64,000 nt of DNA, from positions 41,500 to 105,499 of the forward strand of contig DFLB01000063.1 in NCBI GenBank assembly GCA_002373995.1, given 5' to 3'. Numbering within the stretch: position 1 is the stretch's first letter; every line of letters starts with the position of its first letter. The translations under genes were made by a program, and so were the position numbers. Below, in pieces: positions 52,231 to 60,160 of the stretch. This stretch comes from Bacteroidales bacterium UBA3630 (GTDB taxonomy: Bacteria; Bacteroidota; Bacteroidia; Bacteroidales; P3). The notes below the pieces were generated by a model. The model was given only the letters and a program-made list of their open reading frames with translations. It was not told where the DNA came from and did no database searches.

Positions 52231-52977
52231 CTAAGGGAGAGTGCTTATCAGTGCTTCGGCACGGGGGAGGTCGTCGGGGGAGGTGATTTTGAAATTGGAG
52301 TTTTCGCCTTCGACGACGGCGATTTTGATGCCCGGGATGTAGCGCTGGACGACGGAGCAGTCGTCGGTGGCGCGGAATTGCGGGTCGGAGAGGGCGCGCT
52401 GGTAGGCGTCGCGAATCAGCGGCAGCCGGAAAGCCTGAGGAGTCTGGGCCTGCCACATGAGCCGGCGTTCGGGGATGCGTGCCACGAAGCGCGGCATGAC
52501 GAACTGGCTGCTGTCGACGGCGAACTGGCCACCCATGTCAGGGTGCACTTCCCAGATGGTATCGGTGCAAGGGACGGCGACGCCGACGGCTTCGTGATGC
52601 AGGAGCATGGAGGTGACGCGGCTAACGGTTTCGGCACTCAGTGCAGGGCGAGCGGCGTCGTGGAGGAGGAGGTTGGTGTCGTCGGGATAGTCGATGAAGG
52701 TCATGACAGCGTTGAGCGAGGAGATGTAGCGTTCGCTGCCGCCGTCGATGATTTTCGACAGTTTGCTCCAGTGGTTGCGGTCGACGATGGACTGCATTTC
52801 TGCGCGCCAGTCGGGATGCACGACGACGGCGACTTCGTCGATGGAGGGATGGCTGTCGAAGGTCGCGATGGAGTATTCGATCACGGCACGGCCATGCAGG
52901 GGCATGAACTGCTTGGGCAGCGGTGCTGCCATGCGGCTGCCGACGCCGCCAGCGAGTATGACGGCGATGTTCTTCAT
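52231..52977 (-). CDS. ispD: IspD/TarI-like cytidylyltransferase
   Basis: 248 residues. CTP-binding N-terminus MKNIAVILAGGVGSRMAAPLPKQFMPLHG, then LLLHDAARPALSAETV, VPCTDTIWEV, QAQTPQAFRLPLIRDAY and ATDDCSVVQRYIPGIKIAVVEGENSNFKITSPDD. These fit 2-C-methyl-D-erythritol 4-phosphate cytidylyltransferase (MEP isoprenoid pathway). The homologous TarI/Bcs group makes CDP-ribitol-type donors and shares these motifs. The neighbouring CDP-polyol transferase keeps that alternative open, although the gene is on the opposite strand. It starts with an ATGA overlap with the membrane-protein gene upstream. Confidence 0.82.
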   Translation of the reverse strand: MKNIAVILAGGVGSRMAAPLPKQFMPLHGRAVIEYSIATFDSHPSIDEVAVVVHPDWRAEMQSIVDRNHWSKLSKIIDGGSERYISSLNAVMTFIDYPDDTNLLLHDAARPALSAETVSRVTSMLLHHEAVGVAVPCTDTIWEVHPDMGGQFAVDSSQFVMPRFVARIPERRLMWQAQTPQAFRLPLIRDAYQRALSDPQFRATDDCSVVQRYIPGIKIAVVEGENSNFKITSPDDLPRAEALISTLP

Positions 52978-53456
52978 CTGAGCTTTTTATAGAGCAACGC
53001 GAAGACGCCGGCCCAGACGATGACGGTACCGGCCTGCATCCACCATTCTGTACCGACGAGCATGGCAGGGGCCAAGATGATGGCTTTCAGGGCATAGTAG
53101 ACTCCCTTGGCGGCCAGGATAGAGGTGAGGATGGCTGGCAGGACGTTCCAGCGGCGCGAGAGGGCGGCGAAGAGGGCGGTCACGGTCAGCAACTCGGCTA
53201 CCATGCAGACCATTTTGCCGGCCGTCGGCATGCCCACGAGGAGGCAGGAGGCGAGGGGCATGAGGATGGCGAGGAAGAGGGCGTTGCGCCAGTTGCGCGA
53301 GAGGAGGATGCCCGTCAGAAGGAGTGCCAGCATGGGGTTGAGGCGGTAGAGCGGCAGGCCGACGACGTGAGAGAGGGCCGGCAGGAGGCAAGCAGCGCTG
53401 ATGAGGACGAGGTCGAGAAGACCGTAACGGACATAGGTAGAGGTTTTTACTGTCAT
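52974..53456 (-). CDS. Small membrane protein, possibly ECF-transporter S-component-like
   Basis: 160 residues, almost entirely hydrophobic with five to six predicted helices (LLDLVLISAACLLPALSHVVG, LNPMLALLLTGILLSRNWRNALFLAILMPLASCLLVG, AGKMVCMVAELLTVTALFAAL, AAKGVYYALKAIILAP, AGTVIVWAGVFALLY). The size and the RNALFLAILMPLAS/GKM pattern are reminiscent of ECF S components, but I see no diagnostic motif. It is translationally coupled to the IspD-like gene (ATGA). Confidence 0.6.
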   Translation of the reverse strand: MTVKTSTYVRYGLLDLVLISAACLLPALSHVVGLPLYRLNPMLALLLTGILLSRNWRNALFLAILMPLASCLLVGMPTAGKMVCMVAELLTVTALFAALSRRWNVLPAILTSILAAKGVYYALKAIILAPAMLVGTEWWMQAGTVIVWAGVFALLYKKLR

Positions 53457-53589
53457 TGTTTCAACTCTTAAAGGTTTTATCGTTGAAGTTGATAACGCTG
53501 TTTGGGGGATATTATTGTACTATATGTATTAATATTTTAGGGCAGAGGGCACGGATGTGATACGGTGAGGGGGGGAGGGTGTAGAGGAT

Positions 53590-53743
53590 ATGCCTACGAT
53601 ATGCTTAGGTTATGCTTAGGTTATGCTTAGGTTATGCTTAGGTTATGCTTAGGTTATGCTTAGGTTATGCTTAGGTTATGCTTAGGTTATGCTTAGGTTA
53701 TGCTTAGGTTATGCTTAGGATGAGCTTAGGATGAGCTTAGGAT
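53590..53743 (+). repeat. 11-bp tandem repeat (ATGCTTAGGTT), fourteen units
   Basis: A leading variant ATGCCTACGAT (53590-53600), ten ATGCTTAGGTT units (53601-53710), one ATGCTTAGGAT (53711-53721) and two GAGCTTAGGAT (53722-53743), all at an exact 11-bp pitch. It is the same family as 9021-9075, including the variant first copy. It ends 66 bases upstream of the MFS -33 box. Confidence 0.95.
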
Positions 53744-53809
53744 GGGATGCAAGGATGCATTGCGAGACAGGTGGGAGTTGATAAATAGCGCCGTGGAGAG
53801 TGTATTTTT

Positions 53810-53839
53810 TTTGCATGTGAAGTTTTTTTTGTACTTTTG
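53810..53839 (+). promoter_or_regulatory. Bacteroidota promoter for the MFS gene
   Basis: TTTG at 53810-53813, an 18-base gap, then TACTTTTG at 53832-53839 followed by CAAATTG. The ATG is 38 bases downstream of the -7 box. Confidence 0.75.
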
Positions 53840-53877
53840 CAAATTGTTTTAGGAATATAATTTTAAACACACACAAT

Positions 53878-55506
53878 ATGACACAAACAACGACAAAGAC
53901 CTTGCGCGACAGTGCCGCGATGCGCTGGATAGCGCTGCTGCTGCTGGCATTGGCCATGTTTTGCAGCTATGTATTTATGGACATTCTGTCGCCCATCAAG
54001 GACCTGATGCAGGAGACGCGGGGATGGGACAGCCTGGCGTTTGGTACGATGCAGGGTTCGGAGGTGTTTCTGAACGTCTTCGTGTTCTTCCTGATTTTCG
54101 CAGGCATCATTCTGGACAAGATGGGTGTGAGGTTCACGGCGGTGCTGAGCGGTGCGGTGATGCTGGTGGGCGGATTGATCAAGTTCTACGCGGTGAGCGA
54201 TTACTTTCCCGGGACGGGACTGGAGCGCTGGTTTACGGAGAACCTGAACTATATACCGCTGTTTGACGAGATAGGCGTGGCGCCGTTCTATCGCGGGATG
54301 CCGGCGAGTGCGAAGCTTGCGGCGTGCGGATTTATGATATTCGGATGCGGATGCGAGATGGCCGGTATCACGGTGAGCCGCGGTATTGTGAAGTGGTTCA
54401 AGGGACGCGAGACGGCATTGGCAATGGGCAGCGAGATGGCGCTGGCGCGCTTGGGCGTGGCCACGTGCATGATTTTCAGCCCGTATTTTGCGCGTCTGGG
54501 TGGCGAGGTGCATGTGGACAACGCGGTGAAGTTTGGCGTGGTGCTGCTGTGCATCGCCTTGATCATGTTCATCACGTATTTCTTTATGGACAAGAAGCTT
54601 GACAGCCAGACGGGAGAGGCCGAGGAGAAGGACGACCCGTTCAAGATCAAGGACATTGGCAAGATATTGTCGAGCCTGGGCTTCTGGCTGGTGGCACTGC
54701 TGTGCGTGCTGTATTACAGTGCTATTTTCCCGTTCCAGAAATATGCGGTGAACATGCTGCAGTGCAACCTGACGCTCAATCCGGCGCAGGAGGGTACGTT
54801 CTGGGCTGGCAGCTCGGTGACTATTGTGCAGTATATCATCATGTTGGTTGTGGCGGCATGCGCTTTTGCGAGCAACTTTATCAAGAACAACAAGCCGCTG
54901 AAGTACGGTCTGATGTGCCTTGCCGGTATCGCGCTGGTGGTGTATTGCTATATGGGTTACATGCGTGGCACGGCGGAGACGATTTTTGCGGTGTTCCCGC
55001 TACTGGCCGTTGCCATTACGCCAATTCTTGGTAACTATGTGGACCACAAGGGCAAGGCAGCCACGATGCTGCTGCTGGGTTCGGCACTGCTGATTGTGTG
55101 CCACCTGACGTTTGCCTTCGTCCTGCCGCAGTTCAAGGGTAATGCCGTCGGCGGCGCGATAGTGGCCTATGTCACCATTTTGGTGCTTGGCGCGAGCTTC
55201 TCGCTGGTGCCTGCTGCGCTGTGGCCTTCGGTGCCGAAACTGGTGGATGAGAAGATTATCGGCTCGGCTTATGCACTGATTTTCTGGATACAGAACATTG
55301 GCTTGTGGCTGTTCCCGTTGCTGATTGGCAAGGTGCTTGACAACACGAACCCTGCCGGCACAGCCGCCACGGAGCTCGACTATACGTGGGCACTGGTGAT
55401 GCTGGCCTGCCTCGGTGTGGCAGCGGGTTTGATAGCCCTCTACCTGCGCGTGGTGGACAAGAAGAAAGGCCTTGGGCTTGAGGAGCCGAATATCAAGGAG
55501 AATTAA
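53878..55506 (+). CDS. MFS transporter (MFSD1-like)
   Basis: 542-residue inner-membrane protein with about 12 helices. MFS signatures include GIILDKMGVRFTAVLSGAVMLVGG (loop 2-3 motif) and LGNYVDHKGKAATMLL in the second half. WIALLLLALAMFCSYVFMDILSPIKDLMQ and the WPSVPKLVDEKIIGSAYALIFWIQNIGLWLFPLLIG stretch resemble the MFSD1 group, which in animals exports dipeptides from lysosomes. The bacterial substrate is unknown. It is monocistronic, with its own promoter and a strong terminator, and lies downstream of the large 11-bp iteron array. Confidence 0.88.
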   Translation: MTQTTTKTLRDSAAMRWIALLLLALAMFCSYVFMDILSPIKDLMQETRGWDSLAFGTMQGSEVFLNVFVFFLIFAGIILDKMGVRFTAVLSGAVMLVGGLIKFYAVSDYFPGTGLERWFTENLNYIPLFDEIGVAPFYRGMPASAKLAACGFMIFGCGCEMAGITVSRGIVKWFKGRETALAMGSEMALARLGVATCMIFSPYFARLGGEVHVDNAVKFGVVLLCIALIMFITYFFMDKKLDSQTGEAEEKDDPFKIKDIGKILSSLGFWLVALLCVLYYSAIFPFQKYAVNMLQCNLTLNPAQEGTFWAGSSVTIVQYIIMLVVAACAFASNFIKNNKPLKYGLMCLAGIALVVYCYMGYMRGTAETIFAVFPLLAVAITPILGNYVDHKGKAATMLLLGSALLIVCHLTFAFVLPQFKGNAVGGAIVAYVTILVLGASFSLVPAALWPSVPKLVDEKIIGSAYALIFWIQNIGLWLFPLLIGKVLDNTNPAGTAATELDYTWALVMLACLGVAAGLIALYLRVVDKKKGLGLEEPNIKEN

Positions 55507-55528
55507 GAAGCGAGATAATGGATAGAAA

Positions 55529-55558
55529 TAGGGGACCGCACTGACGTGCGGTCCCCTA
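55529..55558. terminator. Strong bidirectional hairpin terminator
   Basis: A 13-bp perfect stem, TAGGGGACCGCAC (55529-55541) with GTGCGGTCCCCTA (55546-55558), loop TGAC, followed by TTTAG on the plus strand. It lies between the convergent MFS and permease genes. Confidence 0.88.
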
Positions 55559-55581
55559 TTTAGTTGCCGATTGGCAGCCTG

Positions 55582-56661
55582 TTATTGTACGCGGACGCGC
55601 GGGTCAAGGATGCCGTAGAGGATATCTGTAAGGATATTGATGACGACGAGGAGGATACATATAAAGAGTATGGTGCCCATGACGACGGGGAAGTCGTACT
55701 TCTCAAGGCCGTCGACGATGACGATACCCATACCCTTCCAGTCGAAGACATACTCGACAAAGACAGCACCAGCCAGGAGCGAAGCGAGCCATCCGGAGGC
55801 CGAAGTGACTACGGGATTGAGGGCGTTGCGCAGCGCATGGTGCACAACGACACGCCGCCAAGCGATACCTTTGGCACGAGCGGTGCGGATATAGTCCTGA
55901 CTGAGGGCTTCGAGCATGGAGTTTTTGGTGAGTTGGGTGAGTGTGGCCAAAGGGCGAATGCCGAGGGTGAGTGCCGGCAGGATGAGGTTCTTGAGGTCCA
56001 GATATTCGCCACAGCCATAATCATCGACAGAATAGAGGTTGCCGAACATGTTGAGGTGAGTCCAGTCGGCCAAAACGTAGGCGAAAAGCCAGGCTATGAG
56101 AATGGCGGCGAAGAAGGAGGGCAACGACATGCCAAGAGTGGAGAGGACGAGGGTGGTACGATCAATCCAGGAGTCCTTGTGCAGTGCCGCAACAATGCCG
56201 AGCGAGATGCCCACAATCAGCGCAAAGGCCATAGCGACAAGGGCGAGAAGAGCCGTCTGAGGGAAGGCGGCGGCGATGATGTCGGAGACGCGGCGCTGGC
56301 TCTGGTAGCTGCGACGAAGATAGGGAGCCTTGAGAACAAGCGAAGTGGAGCCGAGGCGGAGTAGGGTTGTATAGGGGACATACTTGTCGTCAGCGAGGTA
56401 GAAATAGCTGGAAGAGTCGGCATTATTGTGCAAAGAGATAGGGAGGAGGTCGTTGAGGTAGCCCACATACTGGATACCGACTGGCTTGTCGCGCCCAAGG
56501 TCATGGTTGATGAGGGCAATGCTTTCTGCATCGGCACGCTGGCCAAGCATCATACGGGCGGGGTCACCAGGGAGGATATTGAAGAGGAAGAAGACAAGCG
56601 TCACAACCCCGAACAAGACGAGGAGTCCGTAGAGCAAGCGTTTTCCGATAAAACGTAACAT
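55582..56661 (-). CDS. ABC transporter permease, DppB/OppB type
   Basis: 359 residues. N-terminal MLRFIGKRLLYGLLVLFGVVTLVFFLFNILPGDPA is the hallmark of dipeptide/oligopeptide permeases. The EAA loop region reads LSQDYIRTARAKGIAWRRVVVHHALRNAL, and the protein ends DILYGILDPRVRVQ. About six membrane helices. There is a longer periplasmic insert (residues about 70-125) than in E. coli DppB. The partner permease, ATPase and binding protein are not in the window, so the substrate cannot be called. It begins 27 bases after tsaB. Confidence 0.9.
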   Translation of the reverse strand: MLRFIGKRLLYGLLVLFGVVTLVFFLFNILPGDPARMMLGQRADAESIALINHDLGRDKPVGIQYVGYLNDLLPISLHNNADSSSYFYLADDKYVPYTTLLRLGSTSLVLKAPYLRRSYQSQRRVSDIIAAAFPQTALLALVAMAFALIVGISLGIVAALHKDSWIDRTTLVLSTLGMSLPSFFAAILIAWLFAYVLADWTHLNMFGNLYSVDDYGCGEYLDLKNLILPALTLGIRPLATLTQLTKNSMLEALSQDYIRTARAKGIAWRRVVVHHALRNALNPVVTSASGWLASLLAGAVFVEYVFDWKGMGIVIVDGLEKYDFPVVMGTILFICILLVVINILTDILYGILDPRVRVQ

Positions 56662-56688
56662 AAGCCGAAAAGCGATGAATGATAGACG

Positions 56689-57360
56689 TTACCTAAGCCC
56701 GTGGACAACACTCTTCTTGGCCACAAAATCCTTAAGATAGAAAGGTTCGAAGTAGGCCACATCTTCGACTGTACCATTGGCGAGTTTGTCCAAGGCGATG
56801 GGCAGCATGCCCTCGGCGGCGATGCGGAAAGAGGGGTCAAAACGGGCATTGGAATGGTTGCCCAACAACGGACGGGTCTTGTCGGAACCGTCGCCGATGA
56901 ACATCACCTCTCCCCTATCGAGCCAGTGGTCATAGGAGGAGGGCTCTATGACCTCGGCCTGCGTATCGCGCAAGATTCCATCAGGACCAACAACCATCGT
57001 GTAGCATTCCATGCGACGGGCATCGATCATGGGGCAGACCAAGCCTTGGTAGTCGGGATGGAGGCGATAGTAAAGGGTAGCCATTCCAAGCAATGTCGGT
57101 ACCGAGAGCAACGGAATTCCGAGGGCGTAGCAGAGTCCCTTTGCAGTGCTGACACCGATGCGCAGACCGGTATAGCTCCCGGGGCCTGCCGATACGCAAA
57201 CCGCATCGAGATCCTGTGGGAGGAGGTCCTTGACGAAGAGAGGCAGACGGGAGGAATGGGCGTTGGGGGCATCGCTTTCACGTGTAGCGACCACCTGTCC
57301 ATCCACAGCCAAAGCCACCGAGCAGACGGCGGTGGCGGTTTCAATGAGCAGTATTTTCAT
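56689..57360 (-). CDS. tsaB: TsaB, tRNA threonylcarbamoyladenosine biosynthesis protein
   Basis: 223 residues. The ASKHA-fold N-terminus ILLIETATAVCSVALAVDG, HSSRLPLFVKDLL, VSAGPGSYTGLRIGVSTAKGLCYALGIPLLSV and MIDARRMECYTMV are diagnostic of TsaB, which forms the t6A-modifying complex with TsaD and TsaE. The start overlaps the stop of the LolA-like gene (ATGA). Confidence 0.95.
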   Translation of the reverse strand: MKILLIETATAVCSVALAVDGQVVATRESDAPNAHSSRLPLFVKDLLPQDLDAVCVSAGPGSYTGLRIGVSTAKGLCYALGIPLLSVPTLLGMATLYYRLHPDYQGLVCPMIDARRMECYTMVVGPDGILRDTQAEVIEPSSYDHWLDRGEVMFIGDGSDKTRPLLGNHSNARFDPSFRIAAEGMLPIALDKLANGTVEDVAYFEPFYLKDFVAKKSVVHGLR

Positions 57361-58019
57361 CGCATATCGATTATTTCCACCTCGGGATGCTTGGCTGCAT
57401 CAAAGGTGAAGGTAGAGGAAGGTGTGGCAGTGCGTTTGAAACCGGAGATGTCGTAGATTTCGCGTCCGGAGTCGTATTTATGGACCTCCATTCGGCGCAG
57501 GAGGCCTGATTCTTCGTTGACGAAGAGGCGGATTTTATGATAGCTGCGCGCCGAACGGGGGGAGAGGTCGATGATGGCGGTACCATCGTCGTCGGTACGG
57601 ATATATTTGGCTTTGAAACTCTGTTCGTAGCCAGCCAACAGACGGCCTGGATTGAGGAGGTCTATTTCGTCGGTGCCCAATTTGGTGATTGTCACCTCGC
57701 GGGCCTGTTTGTTCCACTGCCACACGGTGGTGCCGTCGCAGATGAGTTCCTGTTCCTGCATCGAGAGGTGGTAACGGCCTTTGTGATAGAGCACTTGTGC
57801 CGTCTGTTTGGCGAGTTGTTTCTTCTGGCCGTCGAGCATTGTCACCGTCACGGCGAAGCTGACATTCTGGTTGAAGCGGCCGGCGGCTTTTTTGAGGATT
57901 TCTGTGGCATTCCGGTCGAGGTTGCCCTGCGGGGCATGGGTTATCTGAGCACTGAGCGGGACGCACAACGAGCAGAGCGAGAGCCCGAAAGCGATGAGTG
58001 AAAGGAGTCGTTTCTTCAT
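57357..58019 (-). CDS. LolA-like outer-membrane lipoprotein carrier
   Basis: 220 residues with a signal peptide (about residues 1-24). The single-domain LolA/LolB-like half-barrel pattern is visible: ILKKAAGRFNQNVSFAVTVTMLD, QTAQVLYHKGRYHLSMQEQELICDGTTVWQWNKQAREVTI, then SYHKIRLFVNEESGLLRRMEVHKYDSGREIYDISGF. It probably shuttles lipoproteins across the periplasm, which fits a genome with many lipoproteins. It sits between rmuC and tsaB in a tight minus-strand run. Confidence 0.82.
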   Translation of the reverse strand: MKKRLLSLIAFGLSLCSLCVPLSAQITHAPQGNLDRNATEILKKAAGRFNQNVSFAVTVTMLDGQKKQLAKQTAQVLYHKGRYHLSMQEQELICDGTTVWQWNKQAREVTITKLGTDEIDLLNPGRLLAGYEQSFKAKYIRTDDDGTAIIDLSPRSARSYHKIRLFVNEESGLLRRMEVHKYDSGREIYDISGFKRTATPSSTFTFDAAKHPEVEIIDMR

Positions 58020-58042
58020 AAATTGATGGGGTTTTATGGTTG

Positions 58043-59371
58043 TCAGTCAATAGGTTCCGGTAGGGCGCGTTGCTGGCTGGTTTTGGCCCCGAGGCGTTCC
58101 ATCTCCTTGGCGGCCTTGACGATGCTCTGGCGGCCGAGGAGCGACTTGTTGGCTTCTTCGTAGTCGCGCCGCAGGTTGTTGATGCCGGTGTCGAGTTTGG
58201 TGAAGCGTTCGGCGAAGAGGGCCACCCGGTCGAGGAGCGTTTTGGCCTGGTTCATGATTTCTTGTTGGTTCTGGTACTGCTGCACCTGGGTCCATGCGAG
58301 TTGTATCATGCGCAGGAGGACGATGAGGTTCTGCTCGGAGGTGATACAGACACCGCTGTCGAAAGCCTCGCGCCAGAGGGCATTGTCGTGCTGCAAGGCC
58401 AGCTGCATGGCCATTTCGTTGGGGACGAACATGATCATGTACTGCAGCGCCTGGCGCGGGGGGCGTATGTAGGCGGCATAGTTTTTGAAGCGCAGTTCGC
58501 GCACATGCTGCCTGACGCTGGCCACGTGGCGGTCGAGGGCAAGGGCGCGCTCGTCGTCGGTCTGGGCGTTGCAATAGTCGATATAGGCCGTCAGGGATAC
58601 CTTGGAATCGATGATAACATCCTTTCCGTCAGGGTAATGGACAATGACATCGGGCACCATGCGGCGGCCTGTCTCGTCGTGGCTGAGGGCGCGTCCGCTC
58701 TCGTCGCGCAGGGTTACTTGGGTTTCGTAGTGTACCCCTTTTTCGAGGCCGGAGTTTTCGAGGATTGTGTCGAGCACCATCTCGCCCCAGTTGCCCTGGG
58801 TCTTGGACTCGTTCTTGAGGGCACGGGCCAGATTGTTGGCGTCGGTGCTGATTTCCTCGGTGCGTTTGACGAGTGTTTCGATGGCTTTCTCGATAGAAGC
58901 GCGGTTTTCTGTGGAGGTTTTCATGGTCTCGTTGACCTGCTTCTGCATAGCCAGGAGTTGTTCTTTCAATGGGTTGACGACGTTGCCCATCTGCTCGTTG
59001 TTGTTTTTGCCGAGGGCTTCGGCGCGCTGTTCGAGGAGTTTGCGCGTTTCCTCCTTCATCTGTTCCTTGACCATAGCGAGCTGCTTGTCGAAGGCTTCGG
59101 AACGGGTGCGGTCGTCTTTTTCCATTTGTTCCTTCAGTAGGGACACCTCGCGTGCGAGGCCGCCGTTTTCGACCTGCAGGCTTTCGTTGGCTTTGCGGAG
59201 GGTGTCGATCTGGCCTGAAAGGGTTGCTTCGACGGAGGCCTTGCGTTCGCTCTCGGCGTTGGCGGCGACCATTTTCTGTTCCATCGCGGCCAATCGCGGC
59301 CGCATAATGAGCCACCCGACGAGCCAGCCGATGGCGAGGGAGAGGATTGCTATAATGATAGTATTGAGCAT
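58043..59371 (-). CDS. rmuC: DNA recombination protein RmuC
   Basis: 442 residues. An N-terminal membrane anchor (IIIAILSLAIGWLVGWLIM) is followed by a long coiled coil (about 35-190, with KEQMEKDDRTRSEAFDKQLAMVKEQMKEETRKLLEQ). The RmuC nuclease-like domain has NWGEMVLDTILENSGL, VIVHYPDGKDVIIDSKVSLTAYIDY, SVRQHVREL and MIMFVPNEMAMQLAL. It limits inversions at short inverted repeats in E. coli, of interest in this repeat-rich genome. It lies 9 bases after folE. Confidence 0.93.
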   Translation of the reverse strand: MLNTIIIAILSLAIGWLVGWLIMRPRLAAMEQKMVAANAESERKASVEATLSGQIDTLRKANESLQVENGGLAREVSLLKEQMEKDDRTRSEAFDKQLAMVKEQMKEETRKLLEQRAEALGKNNNEQMGNVVNPLKEQLLAMQKQVNETMKTSTENRASIEKAIETLVKRTEEISTDANNLARALKNESKTQGNWGEMVLDTILENSGLEKGVHYETQVTLRDESGRALSHDETGRRMVPDVIVHYPDGKDVIIDSKVSLTAYIDYCNAQTDDERALALDRHVASVRQHVRELRFKNYAAYIRPPRQALQYMIMFVPNEMAMQLALQHDNALWREAFDSGVCITSEQNLIVLLRMIQLAWTQVQQYQNQQEIMNQAKTLLDRVALFAERFTKLDTGINNLRRDYEEANKSLLGRQSIVKAAKEMERLGAKTSQQRALPEPID

Positions 59372-59380
59372 GATACCTTT

Positions 59381-59986
59381 TTAATGCAAAGAGACGCCGA
59401 TGATGTGCATGAACTCCTCGCGCGTCTTGGGGTCGTTCATGAAAGCGCCGGTGAAGTCGCTGGTGGTGGTGACGCTGTTTTGCTTCTGCACGCCACGCAT
59501 GGACATGCACATGTGCTGGGCCTCGATGACGACAGCGACACCCAGCGGGTTGAGGGTGTTCTGGATGCAGTCCTTGATCTGCTTGGTCAGGCGTTCCTGC
59601 ACCTGCAGGCGGCGGGCATAGGCATCCACCACACGGGCTATCTTGCTCAGTCCCACGATGGTGCCATTGGGGATATAGGCCACGTGCGCTTTCCCGACGA
59701 AAGGCACCATGTGGTGTTCGCAGAGGGAGTAGAGCTCTATGTCTTTGACGACCACCATTTGCTTGTAGTCCTCGTGGAAGATGGCCGACCGGAGCAGTTC
59801 TTCCGGGTCGAGGTCGTAGCCGTTGGTGAAGAAGAGCATGGCCTTTGCTATGCGTTCAGGGCTTTTCTGCAGTCCCTCGCGGTCGGGGTCTTCGCCGAGC
59901 AGACGAAGGATGGACCTGTAGTGCGACGCCATCTCGGAGACGCATTGTTCGTCGTATTTGTCTATTTTCTGGTATCCAAGTTCCAT
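59381..59986 (-). CDS. folE: GTP cyclohydrolase I
   Basis: 201 residues from ATG 59986 (MELGYQKIDKYDEQ); the frame is open upstream but that part translates the iteron array. Converts GTP to 7,8-dihydroneopterin triphosphate for folate synthesis. Zinc ligands C89, H92 (SLCEHHMVPF) and C160 (QHMCMSMRGV) are present, along with AYIPNGTIVGLSKIARVVDAYARRLQVQERLT. CGGACC array F ends about 68 bases upstream of the start. Confidence 0.96.
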   Translation of the reverse strand: MELGYQKIDKYDEQCVSEMASHYRSILRLLGEDPDREGLQKSPERIAKAMLFFTNGYDLDPEELLRSAIFHEDYKQMVVVKDIELYSLCEHHMVPFVGKAHVAYIPNGTIVGLSKIARVVDAYARRLQVQERLTKQIKDCIQNTLNPLGVAVVIEAQHMCMSMRGVQKQNSVTTTSDFTGAFMNDPKTREEFMHIIGVSLH

Positions 59987-60053
59987 GTTTGTTAGATTGA
60001 TCAGTTTTCGATATTTTTTGTTCCACCATTCATCCGCCTCCGGAGCGCAGTTT

Positions 60054-60116
60054 GTCCGGTTTTTGTCGGACCATCCTCGGACCATCATCGGACCATCCCC
60101 GGACCATCATCGGACC
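60054..60116 (+). repeat. CGGACC 11-bp iteron array, copy F (upstream of folE)
   Basis: Inverted GTCCG (60054-60058), 8-base loop GTTTTTGT, then CGGACC at 60067, 60078, 60089, 60100 and 60111. It is followed by AAGAGGGG, then by a G-rich stretch up to the stop at 60161. Orientation relative to folE is the same as copy A relative to purA. Confidence 0.92.
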
Positions 60117-60160
60117 AAGAGGGGTGGAGGTGGCGGGGTGAGGGGGTGGTTGAGGGGGTG

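Larger units (their letters stand above)
53457..53877. other. Gene-free region with 11-bp iterons and the MFS promoter
   Basis: 421 bases. The left part (to about 53560) is A/T-rich and presumably holds the promoter of the minus-strand gene ending its upstream side at 53456. A G-rich stretch follows at 53566-53580, then the tandem array (53590-53743), a spacer, and the MFS promoter (53810-53839). No coding potential is seen. Confidence 0.75.

Noticed and set aside
53590..53743. CRISPR array
   Set aside because: Units are 11 bp and directly adjacent with no unique spacers, and no cas genes are present; it is a simple tandem array.
59987..60088. Upstream in-frame extension of folE
   Set aside because: It runs into the CGGACC array; the canonical FolE start is the ATG at 59986.
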